Source: Schizochytrium sp. CCTCC M209059 | Taxonomy: Eukaryota > Sar > Bigyra > Thraustochytrida > Thraustochytriidae | Direction of reading: 5' to 3' | Assembly (NCBI GenBank): GCA_000818945.1 | Contig: KN805388.1 | Coordinates: 485,547-549,546 of the forward strand | Length of the DNA stretch: 64,000 nt | Shown here: positions 9,561 to 20,317 of the stretch, in pieces | Layout: each line of letters starts with the position of its first letter | How positions within the stretch are numbered: the first letter of the stretch is position 1 | The notes under the pieces: generated by a model | What the model was told of the DNA's origin: nothing | What the model saw: the letters and a program-made list of their open reading frames with translations, nothing else | The model's database searches: none | Position numbers and translations under genes: made by a program

Positions 9561-12500
9561 TCGCAACCTTCTCAAGTACCGGTATCCTCAATGCAAATGC
9601 CCTCGAGCCAGCACTATGGACAGCCACCGCCAGCGCCGCAGGATACCCCTGCTGTTTTGCAGCAAATGCAGCAAATGCAAAGGGGAAGTAGACCCCCTGG
9701 ATTTCAGCAAGAGGCACCTGGTTTCTCTGCTCCAATGTATTCGTCATCGCAACAGCAGGAACATCAGCAACATCAGCGTCAGCTTCCCGGAGGCATGCCT
9801 GGTGGCTGGCCTGCGCCATCATCGAGTCCGTGGGACCAGGACAGCTCGCTTGGCGGACACCAGCAGAATACATTTGTACGTCAGCAGCAACATCAGCAAT
9901 ACCAGCAGCAACTACCGCAGCAGCAACAGCAGCAGCAGCAGCAGCAACGACAACAACAACAACAAAGAGTTCTTGGTCACCCCCCTCATCATCAATACCA
10001 AGAGCCACCTTCCAATGTGCGTCCTGGGGTTCTGACCATGGACGAGCTTGAAAGTCGAATGATTGCCGCGAATCTGGCTCCACAAGCCTCGTCGCAGCAG
10101 CAAGCTTCTCAAGCTCTGCAGTCGCAGCCCAAAGACCTGCAAGAAGGCGATGAAAAATCCGCGCGAAAATCGCAGCGCGCTGCACGATTCATGTATAAAC
10201 CAGCAGGAAGCATGAAGGTGCAACCGGCACGCACCGGACCAAACCAATACATCAAGGTCGAGTGGTGCATCCCTGTGGATGAAGTGCAGCGCAGCTCATT
10301 CGACGCGCGGGGCGCAATGGCAGCGAGACATCACGTCGACTGGGTAGGTTTGTACCGTGCGAGAACCCGCATCGATACGTGCGACGGATCGATTCTGCAG
10401 CGCGAGGTTGAAGGAATGTCGCGCCTCGACCCCAACACAGGCCTCGTGCATGGATCGCTGCGGCTGCGCACCCCGCGCGGTGTGGGGCAGTACAATTTTC
10501 GATACTTTAAGGGTGAGGGAGGGCAGAACGACCCGCTCACGGAGCAGAGTATGCCCGTGGCCCGTTCCAACACGGTCCACGTCGAAGTGCAGGGCGCAGA
10601 CATGTTTGAGGCACTCGACTTTGTGCGCAAGAACCTTTCCGACCGCCGCAAGCTCTCAAATGCCACGATGCAATTTGCAACGCTCATCCGACAACTGCAT
10701 ACCCTGCGTCGGCCGCTGATGGAAGGAGCTTACGGTGGTGGCAACGGAGGTAACAATTTTGGCGGGGCCAGACGTGGCGGCGGAGCCGGAGGGAACCGTC
10801 GCGGAGGCGGGCAAGGTGGCGGCAGTGATACGCAGGCACAAGAGTCTCGTCAGGAGGCGGCCTTGTACCGCGAGATGCTACAAATCATTCGTGCATGCAT
10901 TTCGCACGTGCAACGCCGGTGCGATGACCTGACTGCGGCCATCGACAACGAAGCATCGCTTCTTTACGACCGGCGTGTTCAATTCGACAGAATTAACGCT
11001 TACAAGGAAAAAGTTCGCGAGGAAGGCCTTACCAAACGACTCGCTGAGCGTGGTGGCGAGCCCCTTACCGCCGATGACTTAGAGCAGTGTGGGCTCTTGA
11101 ATGAGGCCGACTTTAACGACTGGAGACACGCCAAGGATCTCATGCTCAGTAAAGAGCGCTCTGTTGGTCAGAATGTTCGTGATCGGGCGACACTTGCCAG
11201 CTCTCTGCGCGGCGTGTTGGACGCTTTCCTTCACTGCAAGGCCATTCAGAGCCTGGTCAAGCCTAAAGAGCATGACGAGATGGAGGCGCTGCTGTCGCTT
11301 TACTGTCCCGTGGACGAAAACTTTTTTGCGTCCACCGAGGAAATGCAGGCTCATTACGCGAGTGATTTGGGCCTCGACTTGCGCTCGCCCTTTGCCGACT
11401 TGCGCAAGCTTCCAAAACTTCCCGCCGCGCGTCTTGAGAAGATCAACGTGGATGCTTTGCGCTTTGTGGAGAGTGTGATGCCCTCGCCAGAAACGGAGCA
11501 GGCTCGGAAAAACTTTGTCGACGAACTGCAAAACGTCGTGAACCAAACCTCGGTCATGTGGGGCTGCGACGCCAAACTCGTGCCATTCGGAAGTTCGGTG
11601 AACAATTTTGGTGCAGAGAACTCGGACCTGGACATTTGTCTCGTGCTCATGCCTTCGGGAGCGCGATGGCCGGATGCCTTTTTTGACGATACGCCCTCCG
11701 AGCAGCTGGGCGCACCGCCCGCAACCAAGGCCGTCGAGGATCTTGCCGCAACGCTGACGGAAAATGGCTTCGAGGACGTCGACGACTCCCGCAAGTCGGC
11801 GCGCATTCCCATTTTGCAGTTCCGCCACGGACCCATGGAACTCGAGTGCGACATTTGCGTTGATAACCGACTCGCTGTACGCAACACCCTCTTGTTGCGC
11901 ACGTATTCGCTCATCGACCCGCGTGTGCGGCAGCTGGCATACGTGGTCAAGACCTGGGCCAAGCGACGCAAGATTAACAATCCTGCCGAGCGGACGCTTT
12001 CCAGCTATGGTTATATTCTTATGGTGATTCATTACCTGCAGCAGCTTGAAACGCCGCTGCTGCCGCCGCTGCAGGCGCTGCCGCCCACCTGGGCCGGGGA
12101 GCCAATCAAGACAAGCCTCGATGGCAGCAACGATGCCGGGGCTGGGATGGATGGGGATGACCTCGATGAAGATGGTAACGAAGCAAGCGACTTGCCCGTT
12201 GTCCTGGTGCAGAGTAACAGCGAGGGCGCGCAGCAGAATACATACTTTTTTGCCGACCCGCAGAGCGCCTACTTTTCCACACCTGCGGACATGTCAATTG
12301 CAATGAAACGTCTCTCCGCTTTTGCAGCCAGGAACAAGGACTCACTCGCTGACTTGCTTGTGGGGTTTTTCTGGACAATGGCGCTGAAGTTTGATTGGCG
12401 TCGTCATGTCATTGGCGTCCGAGACGCTCATCTTGTCACCAAGGAAAGTAAAGCCAGCGAGGATTCATGGAAGTTGCATCAGCGCATGGCCATCGAGGAT

Positions 12501-12710
12501 CCCTTTGAGACGAGTTATGATGTGGCGCACGTTGTCCGTGACCGCGAATTTCGCGTCATTCGCGAGGAATTTGTGCGTGCATATGCGCTTCTTGCAGCGG
12601 CCTCTCCGCGGCAGGAGGCTGAGTCTCAGGACGATGTCATTGCGCTTCTCTGTACTCCCAGCGAATCAGCTCAGACCAACGGAGCGGGCTACGGAGCGGG
12701 CGCCGCGTAG
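9009..12710 (+). CDS. non-canonical poly(A)/poly(U) polymerase (TUTase-like) with Q-rich N-terminus
   Basis: This is a 1,233-residue protein. Residues 1 to about 400 are Gln/Pro-rich with several poly-Q runs (CAG/CAA repeats near 9120-9170, 9515-9555 and 9915-9965), probably disordered. About 414-527 reads as a SKICH-like beta domain (HVDWVGLYRARTR ... GVGQYNFRYFK ... ARSNTVHVEV). A Gly-rich linker and helical region follow. The nucleotidyltransferase core begins near residue 859 with GSSVNNFGAENSDLDICLVL. Its two metal-binding Asp are in DLD and a third is in ELECDICV, followed by a PAP/TUTase central helix region (VVKTWAKRRKI ... LSSYGYILMVIHYLQQ). A PAP-associated domain (LADLLVGFFWTMALKFDW ... 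IEDPFETSYDVAHVV) closes it. The family adds A or U to RNA 3' ends in mRNA or small-RNA turnover. Which nucleotide is used cannot be told here. The ATG at 9009 is preferred; an in-frame ATG at 8703 would add 102 poorly conserved-looking residues. Confidence 0.88.
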
Positions 12711-12988
12711 ACTCCCTCCCTTTTATTTCTTTGTAGAAACGGAAAGAAACAATTTTTATAAAACGTGAGGAAAAACAAGTGCACATGTCTTTTTGATAAT
12801 TTCAGGTGGCGAACCGCGCCATTTGTTCATTTTTATGAAACGCACAGTCGAGAGCCTAGGGCATGCGCATTTCTCATTTGTTTATACAGATACAGGAAAA
12901 AGGCAGAAAATACTGTAGGCCTATCGTTGGCGGCTCTTCAAGTATTTGTCGTGCCACCAGGAAAAGATTTGCGAGAGAGAAAGAGACG

Positions 12989-13501
12989 TCATCGAAAGAG
13001 CTGGGTATAGAAATTTTCCGGACATGCCATGAAGCGGTCCTCGTCGCTAAAGACCATAGGACGTAGCATCTGTTTGTTCTTGGCAGTGGTGCTGTCTTCA
13101 TCCGCCCAACTGTTGGACGTAATACTAAAGAACTGCGTGCAAAAGACGCAGACGGGGACGTAGTCGTAGAGTGTGAAAGGCGAGGCATTTTTCACGTCGA
13201 GACCGTGATTTTTTCGCCATCCAAGGATGCTCTTTCGTGTCACTTTCGTGCCGAGCGTCTCCGGGGGGAACTTTTGCTCGCACAGCGAGCACAGTCGCTT
13301 GGCCTTTTTGCCAACCGCATATCTTTTCCGCGTGCGCTGCTGCGTTCGGGGATCGGCCGCTTGGTCTTGCGCCTCAGGAATCTCTTGATTCCCCCAGCGC
13401 AGCTCCACCTTGAAGCCGTCCATCGCGAGGGGGCTGGCTGATCCTGATTCTAACTCTAACTCTGACTTTGACTCTTTGCCAGATCTTGCCTCCCTTCTCA
13501 T
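12989..13501 (-). CDS. uncharacterised CxxC/CxxC zinc-binding-type protein
   Basis: This 170-residue protein is not recognised. It has two Cys pairs, C71-x2-C74 (RLCSLCEQKF) and C118-x2-C121 (VPVCVFCTQFF), spaced as a single possible zinc site. A basic patch (RKRYAVGKKAKR) precedes the first pair, and a conserved-looking tail ends RFMACPENFYTQLFR. The first 26 residues are Ser/Glu-rich, and a second ATG at 13423 (MDGFKVELRW) could be the real start. The motif VCVFCTQFF next to aromatic residues looks like a structured small domain and not like a random frame. It diverges from SNU13 across about 350 bp. The function is unknown. Confidence 0.65.
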   Translation of the reverse strand: MRREARSGKESKSELELESGSASPLAMDGFKVELRWGNQEIPEAQDQAADPRTQQRTRKRYAVGKKAKRLCSLCEQKFPPETLGTKVTRKSILGWRKNHGLDVKNASPFTLYDYVPVCVFCTQFFSITSNSWADEDSTTAKNKQMLRPMVFSDEDRFMACPENFYTQLFR

Positions 13502-13853
13502 TCGTTGCCTCGGTCATCTACGAAGGCGAGGCCGTCTTCTGGCACATCGATCCGTTGATCCGAAACTAGTTTTGCACTAGTCTTCAAGCTAAAAAATGTA
13601 TCTTGTTTACTTTGATGAGTGGCTGTGACCGTGAGCTGAGCACCACTCACTGTCCTCAGGCTCTCAGATAAGGCTTAGTCCTAGCTAGGCTAGTCTTGGC
13701 CAACCAATCAATCAGCCAACCAGTCCATCGTCACATTTGTCCCTTCCCTGCAGCCAGCCAGCCAGTCAGTCATCCGGCAGTAGCAGCGAGCGTCCAGAAC
13801 CCGATCGAGGAGCGCATAAGAGTCGTGAAGCAAGCTTTCTTCAAGACAACAAG
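13502..13853. promoter_or_regulatory. divergent promoter of CxxC protein and SNU13
   Basis: This 352-base intergenic stretch contains short repeated CAGCCA(G/A)CCAG-type DNA near 13690-13775. It holds the 5' UTRs of two divergently transcribed genes. Confidence 0.45.
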
Positions 13854-14249
13854 ATGGGCAAGGAGACCAAGGATGGCGTGGACCCCCGCGCGTACCCGCT
13901 CGCCGGCGAGGAGCTGTCCGTGAGCATCCTGGAGCTCGTGCAGCAATCGAGCAACCTGAAGCAGCTCAAGAAGGGCGCCAACGAGGCGACCAAGACCCTC
14001 AACCGCGGCCGCAGCGAGTTTGTGGTCATGGCTGCTGACGCCGAGCCGCTGGCCATCCTTCTCCACCTGCCGCTTCTTGCCGAGGACAAGAACGTCCCGT
14101 ACGTCTTTGTGTCGAGCAAGACCGCCCTCGGCCGTGCCTGCGGTGTCTCGCGCCCCGTCATTGCCTGCAGTGTGCTCAGCAACGACGGTTCGCAGCTCAA
14201 GAAGCAGATCGACCAGGTCAAGCTCGAGATCGAGAAGCTCCTCATCTAA
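13854..14249 (+). CDS. SNU13: Snu13/15.5K (NHP2L1) L7Ae-family RNA-binding protein
   Basis: This 131-residue protein is close to the usual 126-128 residues of the family. Snu13 binds kink-turns in U4 snRNA (spliceosome) and box C/D snoRNAs (2'-O-methylation). The L7Ae signature reads KQLKKGANEATKTLNRG, followed by EFVVMAADAEPLAILLHLPL, LAEDKNVPYVFVSSKTALGR and ACGVSRPVIACSV, which are typical RNA-contact and core segments. The ATG at 13854 follows CAAG and matches the family N-terminus (DPRAYPLA); the frame opens 39 codons further upstream without conserved character. An AATAAA at 14346-14351 lies about 97 bases after the stop and may be the poly(A) signal. Confidence 0.95.
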   Translation: MGKETKDGVDPRAYPLAGEELSVSILELVQQSSNLKQLKKGANEATKTLNRGRSEFVVMAADAEPLAILLHLPLLAEDKNVPYVFVSSKTALGRACGVSRPVIACSVLSNDGSQLKKQIDQVKLEIEKLLI

Positions 14250-14902
14250 ACATTGACAGAAGCGATTCGATGCCCCCGGAGGTGCACGCCCCAGCTCGTG
14301 CTCGTAGAGCGTCTCGCACAATGATGGACATGGGCGATACCAACGAATAAAAGGTCATCTCATCACACTTGTGGCTGGCAGCATTGTGCCAGTCCAATTG
14401 CCCCTCATGGAACTGTTTGGAGTGCGGGCCTCTGCAGGCCATTTTCATTAGCTCTTTCTTCACTCTACTCTATCCTCCTCCCCCTCCTCCTTCCCCCTCT
14501 TTTGTTTGTCGCTTTCTACTTTTTGCACCGGTAGCCCAAGAGCCACTGTAGTCGCTGCGTGCAGGCGGCCCGGTTTGCTCAATGACGGATTACACGTTTG
14601 CAAACGAAAAGATTGACGACATTCGTTTCTATTCACAACCCCTAGCCTCAGTGAAAATGGGCCTTTTGTCTTCCTCCTCAATTTGCCTTCCTTTCCCAAC
14701 AATTATAACTCACATGGGATACACACCAAAAGTAAAGACAATAAATAAAGAAGGAACCAAGGGCCATTTTACTTTTTCTCTAACCATTCATCACCTGCTT
14801 GTTTCTTTGTTCCTTCATTTGTTGACATCGGAATGATGAAACATGGACGTGCACAAAGGACATAACAAATGGTTATCTTTAGAACGCTGTTCCGCTCACG
14901 TA
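14250..14902. other. convergent 3' intergenic region (SNU13 / DNAI3)
   Basis: These 653 bases carry the SNU13 3' UTR with AATAAA at 14346, a pyrimidine-rich stretch near 14460-14510, and AATAAATAAAG near 14740 in AT-rich DNA. No gene was seen. Confidence 0.55.
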
Positions 14903-17900
14903 TCAGGATTCCTCATTGACTCCCTTGCGTTTTGACTTTGGATGTGCATTCTTTGAAGGTGAATTTTTGCGCTGCTTGGTCGAACCTGCTCGCGCGAGCG
15001 CGAGATCTTCGGGTTTGAGTAGCTTCTCGGCCATCTCCTGAAAACGCTTTTCTTCCGCGAGTACAAGCTTACGGTACTCTTTGGTGTTTTCGTCAATGGA
15101 ATCGTTCTCAATCCCATCAAAACTGCCAAGAAGACCTGGAGAAGCAAGATCGATTGCCTCGCGCTCCTGATCTCGTACCACCTTTCGCTTCGCGACATGC
15201 TGCACGCGGTCCAGCTCTCGCTCAAAAAATCCCATCATGAGCTTCTCCTCTGTTGGCATTCGCCAGCGCAAATTGCGCGGGACATCGAGGATATGAAGGT
15301 TGCCCGTGGCGTCCCCGAGTGCCAGATACTGCGGCAAATCACCTTGAGGTGCGTTTCCAACCGACTCGGCGACGCGCGCCTTGCGAAGTGTCTGTTCAGT
15401 GCGGGGCTCATTCGAGCCAATCGCGAGCGTCTTGTTGTGTCGCTTGCCGCCTGCGTTCTTCCCAGGTGCTGGATTTGTGGTTCCCATCGTGCATCGAAAT
15501 TGCATGGAAGTAATTGCGTAGGCTGTAATGGACGCAGAGACGCTTGGGCGGTGTGACTGGTCAACAAAGTCCCATATGTCCACCGTGCCGTCCGTCTTGC
15601 CCACCATGATGACACCCGGTCGCGTCGGTGACCATTCGGCGCATGCAAGATGCGCCATGCCCGTGCTCAGCGGCGAGGAGAAGATGGGCTGCGCTAGGTC
15701 CTCTTTCCAAATGTTAAAGCTATGCGCGCTCACAGAAAGAATTAGGTATGGGAAAAAGGGAGACCGTCGCAATGCGAGGCAAGAGGCGAAATGGTCGCGA
15801 GCGACCCAGTACACCTTGTCATCGAGAAGTCGTGCCTCCTCCTTGGCGGCGTTGCTGTTGTTGTTGCTGCTGTCGCCTGCATTATTGCCGTCCGCGCCGG
15901 CTTCCCCGCTTGACTCCGCAGCACGGGCCGATGTCTTGGCATGACGCGCTCCAAGCCAATCGGCGAACATCATGTCACCCTCTTCCGTAGCGCATGAAAA
16001 CATTGTGCCCGTTGCGGTCATCCCCATTCCCTGAATGGGTCGACCCTCCTGCAGCTCTGGAGAGTTCTCGCGCCGGTGTTCGTATTGGCGGTTGAGCATG
16101 TCCAAGAGCGCGTCAATGCGCCCGCGTAAAGCAACCTTGGTGATGCCAAAGTTGCGGCTTCCCTGGCGCACGAGGGCTGTTTTGAAGATGGGTTTCCACG
16201 GCGTCTCTTCGGCCAGGCGATTTGCATCGCCAGCGTTGGGGTCATTCGGATCTGCGGCTGCAGGCTTGGCGGCCTTGGAACCACCAAAGCGAGGGCCCCA
16301 AATCACAATGAAACCATCGCTGGCACAGGTAATGAATTGCGTCGCCATCGCCTCTGTGCTGCCATACTTGACATCACCGCTCACCCGGCCTGACGTGCTC
16401 ACGTGCATGCTACCGGGAAGCCACTCCAGATGCTCAATGGGGCGCTTGTGCGAATGCTCAATGGGGGAAATCATGAGCGGCTCCACAGGCTCAATACTCG
16501 CTCCGTTTGAGTCTACCTTTTCGTTATCATCGGCTTTGGTCCCGGCCCCGGCTCCGGTGCCATCCTCAGCAGCGCCATCTGCGCTGGTCTCCGGTGTCAG
16601 GGCGTCGGCATCGCCGGTATTGCCTGCAGCACCGGCGTCGGTACCTGAAGCTGCGGCTGCTCCGGCAGGCGCACTCTTTCCTGCGTTTGCGTTCTTGACA
16701 GCACCGCCTCCGCCTTTTCGACGCCGCAAGAGTTCCTGCGCGTGCGAAATGTCCCAAATGATAATCTGGCCCGTGGTGCAGCCGCCTGCGACGAGGTGCG
16801 GTTGGTCTGGGTTAAAGGCAAAGCAACGGCATTCGTGCGGGGACTTGAGCACGAGTTGAGGGTGAATTAGGTCGGCAAAGTTCCAAATGAGAATGAATGA
16901 GTTGCGCTCCTGGCCAGAAACCTCCACGCGCTGATCAAAATGCAGCGGGTCTGCACAGGCGGCAGCCACGACATTTTGAGAGCGGGGATGCCAATCAACA
17001 CAGGAAAGAGCGCGCCCGTTGGAGTAAACGAGGTCCGTAAAGGTGCGAAGCTCGCGGAGAACGTTGTCTTCCTTGTTTCCAAGGCCCGAAACCTCTTCGG
17101 ATCGAAGTCTGTGGAACTCATTCGCAAAGACATCAATCGTCTCATTCTGCTGCAACGCAACCTCGACGCTCGGCAGGACCTTGCCGAGAAATTCCGCGAG
17201 CTCATCCTCTACAAGGGATTCGCGCTCCTCGGCAGACATCTCGACGTGCTCGTACTGCGTCGTTGCGTTGAGCTTTCGGAAATAGGCGGTTTGTGAGCCG
17301 GCCTCGACCAGGCGCGGAAGCTCGCGAGCGCCGAGGAAGTCTTCCAATGTGAGATTCTCGCTGCAAAAGTCAAAGTCGCTGACCGTCGCCACGCGTTTTC
17401 CTGCCGCACCCACGGCTGCCGGAACAGGGTCAAAAAGATCGTTCATAGACGGAATGTCGAGCTCGTCCCCAGCGGCTGCGGCGCCGGCGCCATCGTCCTC
17501 TGGTCTTGCCCATGGCGAGTTGGGGATCCAAGCAGCGGTCCAAGACGCGCACGCCTGGAGAGCGACGTCTTGCTCGCGCCGCTTGAGTTCGAAATTCGGA
17601 TCCTTGTGCTGTCTGAATTCGATCAGACCGCTTTGCTCCGCGTCACGGTCGTTAAATTTGATGGGCGCCCCGAACTCGCTACGCTTTCGCGTCATTTCAA
17701 CGCGCAAAAGTTTGCGTGAAGGGCGCACATCGAGCCAAGCAATTTCGCTCTGCGTTTCGAGGGCGGTGAGCGAGTCGCGCTCGTGCGGCACGATGGGTTT
17801 ATCCTCGTACACGACGTTGCGACGAGCTTCTTCTTCGGCAAGACGCGCCGCTTCTTCTTCCTCCTGCTTGCGTTTAATCTCTTGCAGCCTTCGCGCCTCG

Positions 17901-18436
17901 GCGTCGATGATGGCAAACATCAACTCTTTTGCCTCGACTGTGAGGCAGATCATCCAGTTTTGACCGTACACCTCATCTGGGTCGGCAATGATGAGGATTT
18001 CCTCGGCGGGGTAGTCTGCGATCTCTCCTTTAAAGTCGTTAAAGTCAGAGTAGAATCCCACCGATCGAATCTCTTCCAGAACCTCTTCCTTGTTGAAGAA
18101 CTTGTACGCGACTGTGTCCTTGAGCCCGTCGCCGTTTTTGAGCTCATACTTTTCCATGTTTTTGATGGAGATCATCATGGGCATCACGCCCTCGGGCCTT
18201 TCCTCTGGGAAGCTAATGACTATGGACGCCTCTTCGGCAGCGACGCCGCCTTCTGCTTCAGGGGCTGCATCTTCGCCACCGGCAGCTTCTTCCCCTTCCT
18301 CTCCAGCAGCTCCTTCTGCCTCTTTGGCTTCTCCGTCTTGGCCGTCGGCCTTGGCCTCCTCCGTCTGCAGCTGCTCTACGGCTTTCTCCTCTTCTTGCTG
18401 CTCCTGCTGCTGCTCCTGCTGCTCGTCCTCCGCCAT
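14903..18436 (-). CDS. DNAI3: inner-arm dynein I1 intermediate chain, WDR63/DNAI3-like
   Basis: This is a 1,177-residue WD40 protein. Its N-terminal half matches the WDR63/IC140 type: after a Glu/Gln-rich leader of about 90 residues come ETQSEIAWLDVRPSRKLLRV, RKRSEFGAPIKFNDRDAEQSG and LIEFRQHKDPNFELKRREQD. The C-terminal half holds WD strands such as VDWHPRSQNVVAAACADP, LILIWNFADLIHPQLVLKSP-type segments, HLVAGGCTTGQIIIWDI, FITCASDGFIVIWG and GVIMVGKTDGTVDIWD. DNAI3 is one of two intermediate chains of the two-headed inner-arm dynein I1/f in motile axonemes. An Ala/Gly/Asp-rich insert (about residues 570-650) is probably disordered. The ATG lies in CACGATGG context. The gene implies a flagellated stage. 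It is longer than animal homologues because of the low-complexity leader and the insert. Confidence 0.88.
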   Translation of the reverse strand: MAEDEQQEQQQEQQEEEKAVEQLQTEEAKADGQDGEAKEAEGAAGEEGEEAAGGEDAAPEAEGGVAAEEASIVISFPEERPEGVMPMMISIKNMEKYELKNGDGLKDTVAYKFFNKEEVLEEIRSVGFYSDFNDFKGEIADYPAEEILIIADPDEVYGQNWMICLTVEAKELMFAIIDAEARRLQEIKRKQEEEEAARLAEEEARRNVVYEDKPIVPHERDSLTALETQSEIAWLDVRPSRKLLRVEMTRKRSEFGAPIKFNDRDAEQSGLIEFRQHKDPNFELKRREQDVALQACASWTAAWIPNSPWARPEDDGAGAAAAGDELDIPSMNDLFDPVPAAVGAAGKRVATVSDFDFCSENLTLEDFLGARELPRLVEAGSQTAYFRKLNATTQYEHVEMSAEERESLVEDELAEFLGKVLPSVEVALQQNETIDVFANEFHRLRSEEVSGLGNKEDNVLRELRTFTDLVYSNGRALSCVDWHPRSQNVVAAACADPLHFDQRVEVSGQERNSFILIWNFADLIHPQLVLKSPHECRCFAFNPDQPHLVAGGCTTGQIIIWDISHAQELLRRRKGGGGAVKNANAGKSAPAGAAAASGTDAGAAGNTGDADALTPETSADGAAEDGTGAGAGTKADDNEKVDSNGASIEPVEPLMISPIEHSHKRPIEHLEWLPGSMHVSTSGRVSGDVKYGSTEAMATQFITCASDGFIVIWGPRFGGSKAAKPAAADPNDPNAGDANRLAEETPWKPIFKTALVRQGSRNFGITKVALRGRIDALLDMLNRQYEHRRENSPELQEGRPIQGMGMTATGTMFSCATEEGDMMFADWLGARHAKTSARAAESSGEAGADGNNAGDSSNNNSNAAKEEARLLDDKVYWVARDHFASCLALRRSPFFPYLILSVSAHSFNIWKEDLAQPIFSSPLSTGMAHLACAEWSPTRPGVIMVGKTDGTVDIWDFVDQSHRPSVSASITAYAITSMQFRCTMGTTNPAPGKNAGGKRHNKTLAIGSNEPRTEQTLRKARVAESVGNAPQGDLPQYLALGDATGNLHILDVPRNLRWRMPTEEKLMMGFFERELDRVQHVAKRKVVRDQEREAIDLASPGLLGSFDGIENDSIDENTKEYRKLVLAEEKRFQEMAEKLLKPEDLALARAGSTKQRKNSPSKNAHPKSKRKGVNEES

Positions 18437-20317
18437 CGTGCTTGTACGCCGACGCGCTCCTACGTCCCTTCGCGCTCGTTCGCTGACTGTCTCCTGCGCG
18501 CGTCAAGCGTGGCTGCGAGCGGCGCGACGCGACGCAGCTCTCGCGGACTAAACGGAGCGAGCGGCGGCTCGAGCGGCACTGGGTGACGTTGAACGGTCAA
18601 AGGCTTGGTCGGAGTCTGGGTCGATCAGGCGCTCCAGGGGCCCGCTCGCTGCTGCTTTTCTTCCCTTGGCCGGCCCCTCTCGCACGCAGACAGTCGCGGC
18701 GGCGCTATCGCCCGCGCGACGGGGTCTACGCGCCGCCCCGAGCCGGGCCTTGCTCACGACCTGAGGCAGCGCAGACGGCCGCCAGACACCATGTTGAGGG
18801 AGCAGGCACCGCGGCGGGACGATTCGTAACGGCAACATAGGTGTGTACCGTTGTCGAGGCTGAAGTTGGGCTCTTCTGACTGTGACTGCATGCAGGGGCT
18901 GCTTGTCTTCACATGCGACACAGGTGGCTTTGCACATGGCTATGGATCAATGACTTCGAAAAAAGTGTACCGAGCCACGTGTCGGAGATTCATGTCGAAC
19001 AATCCCTTGGATGGCGCTTTCTCCTTTGAAAGCAACATGGCAATGGTTTTACGAGCAATGACAAACCTGAATCTTATACAGGGAGAGATGAGCGAAGATG
19101 TTGACTTCTTTATCTGAGTTGAATATTTTTTTCTATACGTTTGAGTTGGAATTTTCTTCCATTCGTTTGAGTTGAAGTTTTCTTCTATACGTTGTGAATG
19201 CATCCGTCATTCGAACGCTTCGTCGAGAATGTGCTTGGCATGGGGCCAATCAATTTGTACATTATTGCTTAGACAGATGGAATTTTGACGCCTCGGAAAG
19301 CTGTACGTTTGCACTTTTGCGTCGCGATTTGCTCTAATACAGAGATATTTTCGTTCTTTCGAACGCCCTGGCGAGCCTTCTTGAGGGCGTTTGAGGAACC
19401 GTGGAAAGGCAGACGTTGTGGTCAATCTTTAACAAGGATATATATATATGCTATTATTGTTTTCGCCGTGCATTCCAATCAGTAGATCCAAAAATATTTT
19501 CTTTGTTCAAAACACGACGTCACGTCATTCGTTGATACGGCAATTCAAACGCAGGAAACAGGAACTCCTTGGGAAGGGACGGTCCTCAAGCGCAGCAAAT
19601 CTCTATCGTTGCATTATCTGCAACGTAGCAACAGTCAATCAAATCGCTCCTGTGGGACTGTCCGCCTGACAGTCGTGCACGTGCAACGAGATGAGTTTGC
19701 TTGTGTCTGGCAAGGAGCAAGCAAGGACAACAACTCTACAAGACGCAATAAAAATTATCTCCAGCGATCATGATGCAAAAATTGGTGGTGGTATGATTTC
19801 CGCCCCGCGTCTCACTTTTTCCCTTCCTCAAAATTGAATGAAACGGAGTCAACGTTTTCACAGGGTTTCTTCGCGCCCCCGAGCTGTCTCTTTTCTTTCC
19901 AAGCTTCTATCTTTCTTCGCTTTGCTCTGGGCCAACGACAGGTTTTCTCACCATGTACTCCCGCCCTCGCCGTGCGAGTCCCACGCTCATGCAGTCCCGA
20001 GATATTCCGGCGGGGGGTCGTTCATTCAATAACATCAGACAATCAGACGAGCCAGTCAGTCACATACATTTCCATTCTCGCGTGCATTTCCGAGGTTCAA
20101 CATCGCAGCTCCAGCCTATCGTAGCAAACTGCCAAAGCAAGCCCCTTCGCGCGCGGGGTGCCAGAGATCCCGAGCCACGGGCCCGTGCGTGCAGCGCACG
20201 CCTCGACGCCGCCGAGACTTCGCGACCCCAGTCGCGTGACCGCTGCGTGTGGTTGCGACGAGAGAAAAGTAGAAGAAGTAGAAGAAGAAGAACCGCGAGG
20301 CGGGCAACGGCGGCGCC
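18437..20317. other. divergent intergenic region (DNAI3 / Spg1-like)
   Basis: These 1.88 kb have GC-rich ends (the two promoters) and an AT-rich middle (about 18,900-19,830). The middle contains a 26-bp tandem repeat (19113-19191) and an (AT)n run near 19437-19450. Short frames lack protein character. A GAAGAAGTAGAA-type purine repeat lies at about 20265-20292, just before the GTPase gene. Confidence 0.55.
19113..19191. repeat. three copies of a 26-27 bp tandem repeat
   Basis: The units are TTTGAGTTG followed by a T-rich tail ending in ATACG or ATTCG. They start at 19113 (27 bp), 19140 (26 bp) and 19166 (26 bp). Confidence 0.8.

Noticed and set aside
9238..10185. 315-codon minus-strand frame over the Q-rich part of the TUTase-like gene
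   Set aside because: CAG repeats give open Leu/Ala/Ser frames on both strands; there is no conserved motif.
18851..19117. 88-codon frame in the DNAI3 to Spg1 intergenic region
   Set aside because: It opens at a TTG codon, ends in the tandem repeat, and has no recognisable similarity.
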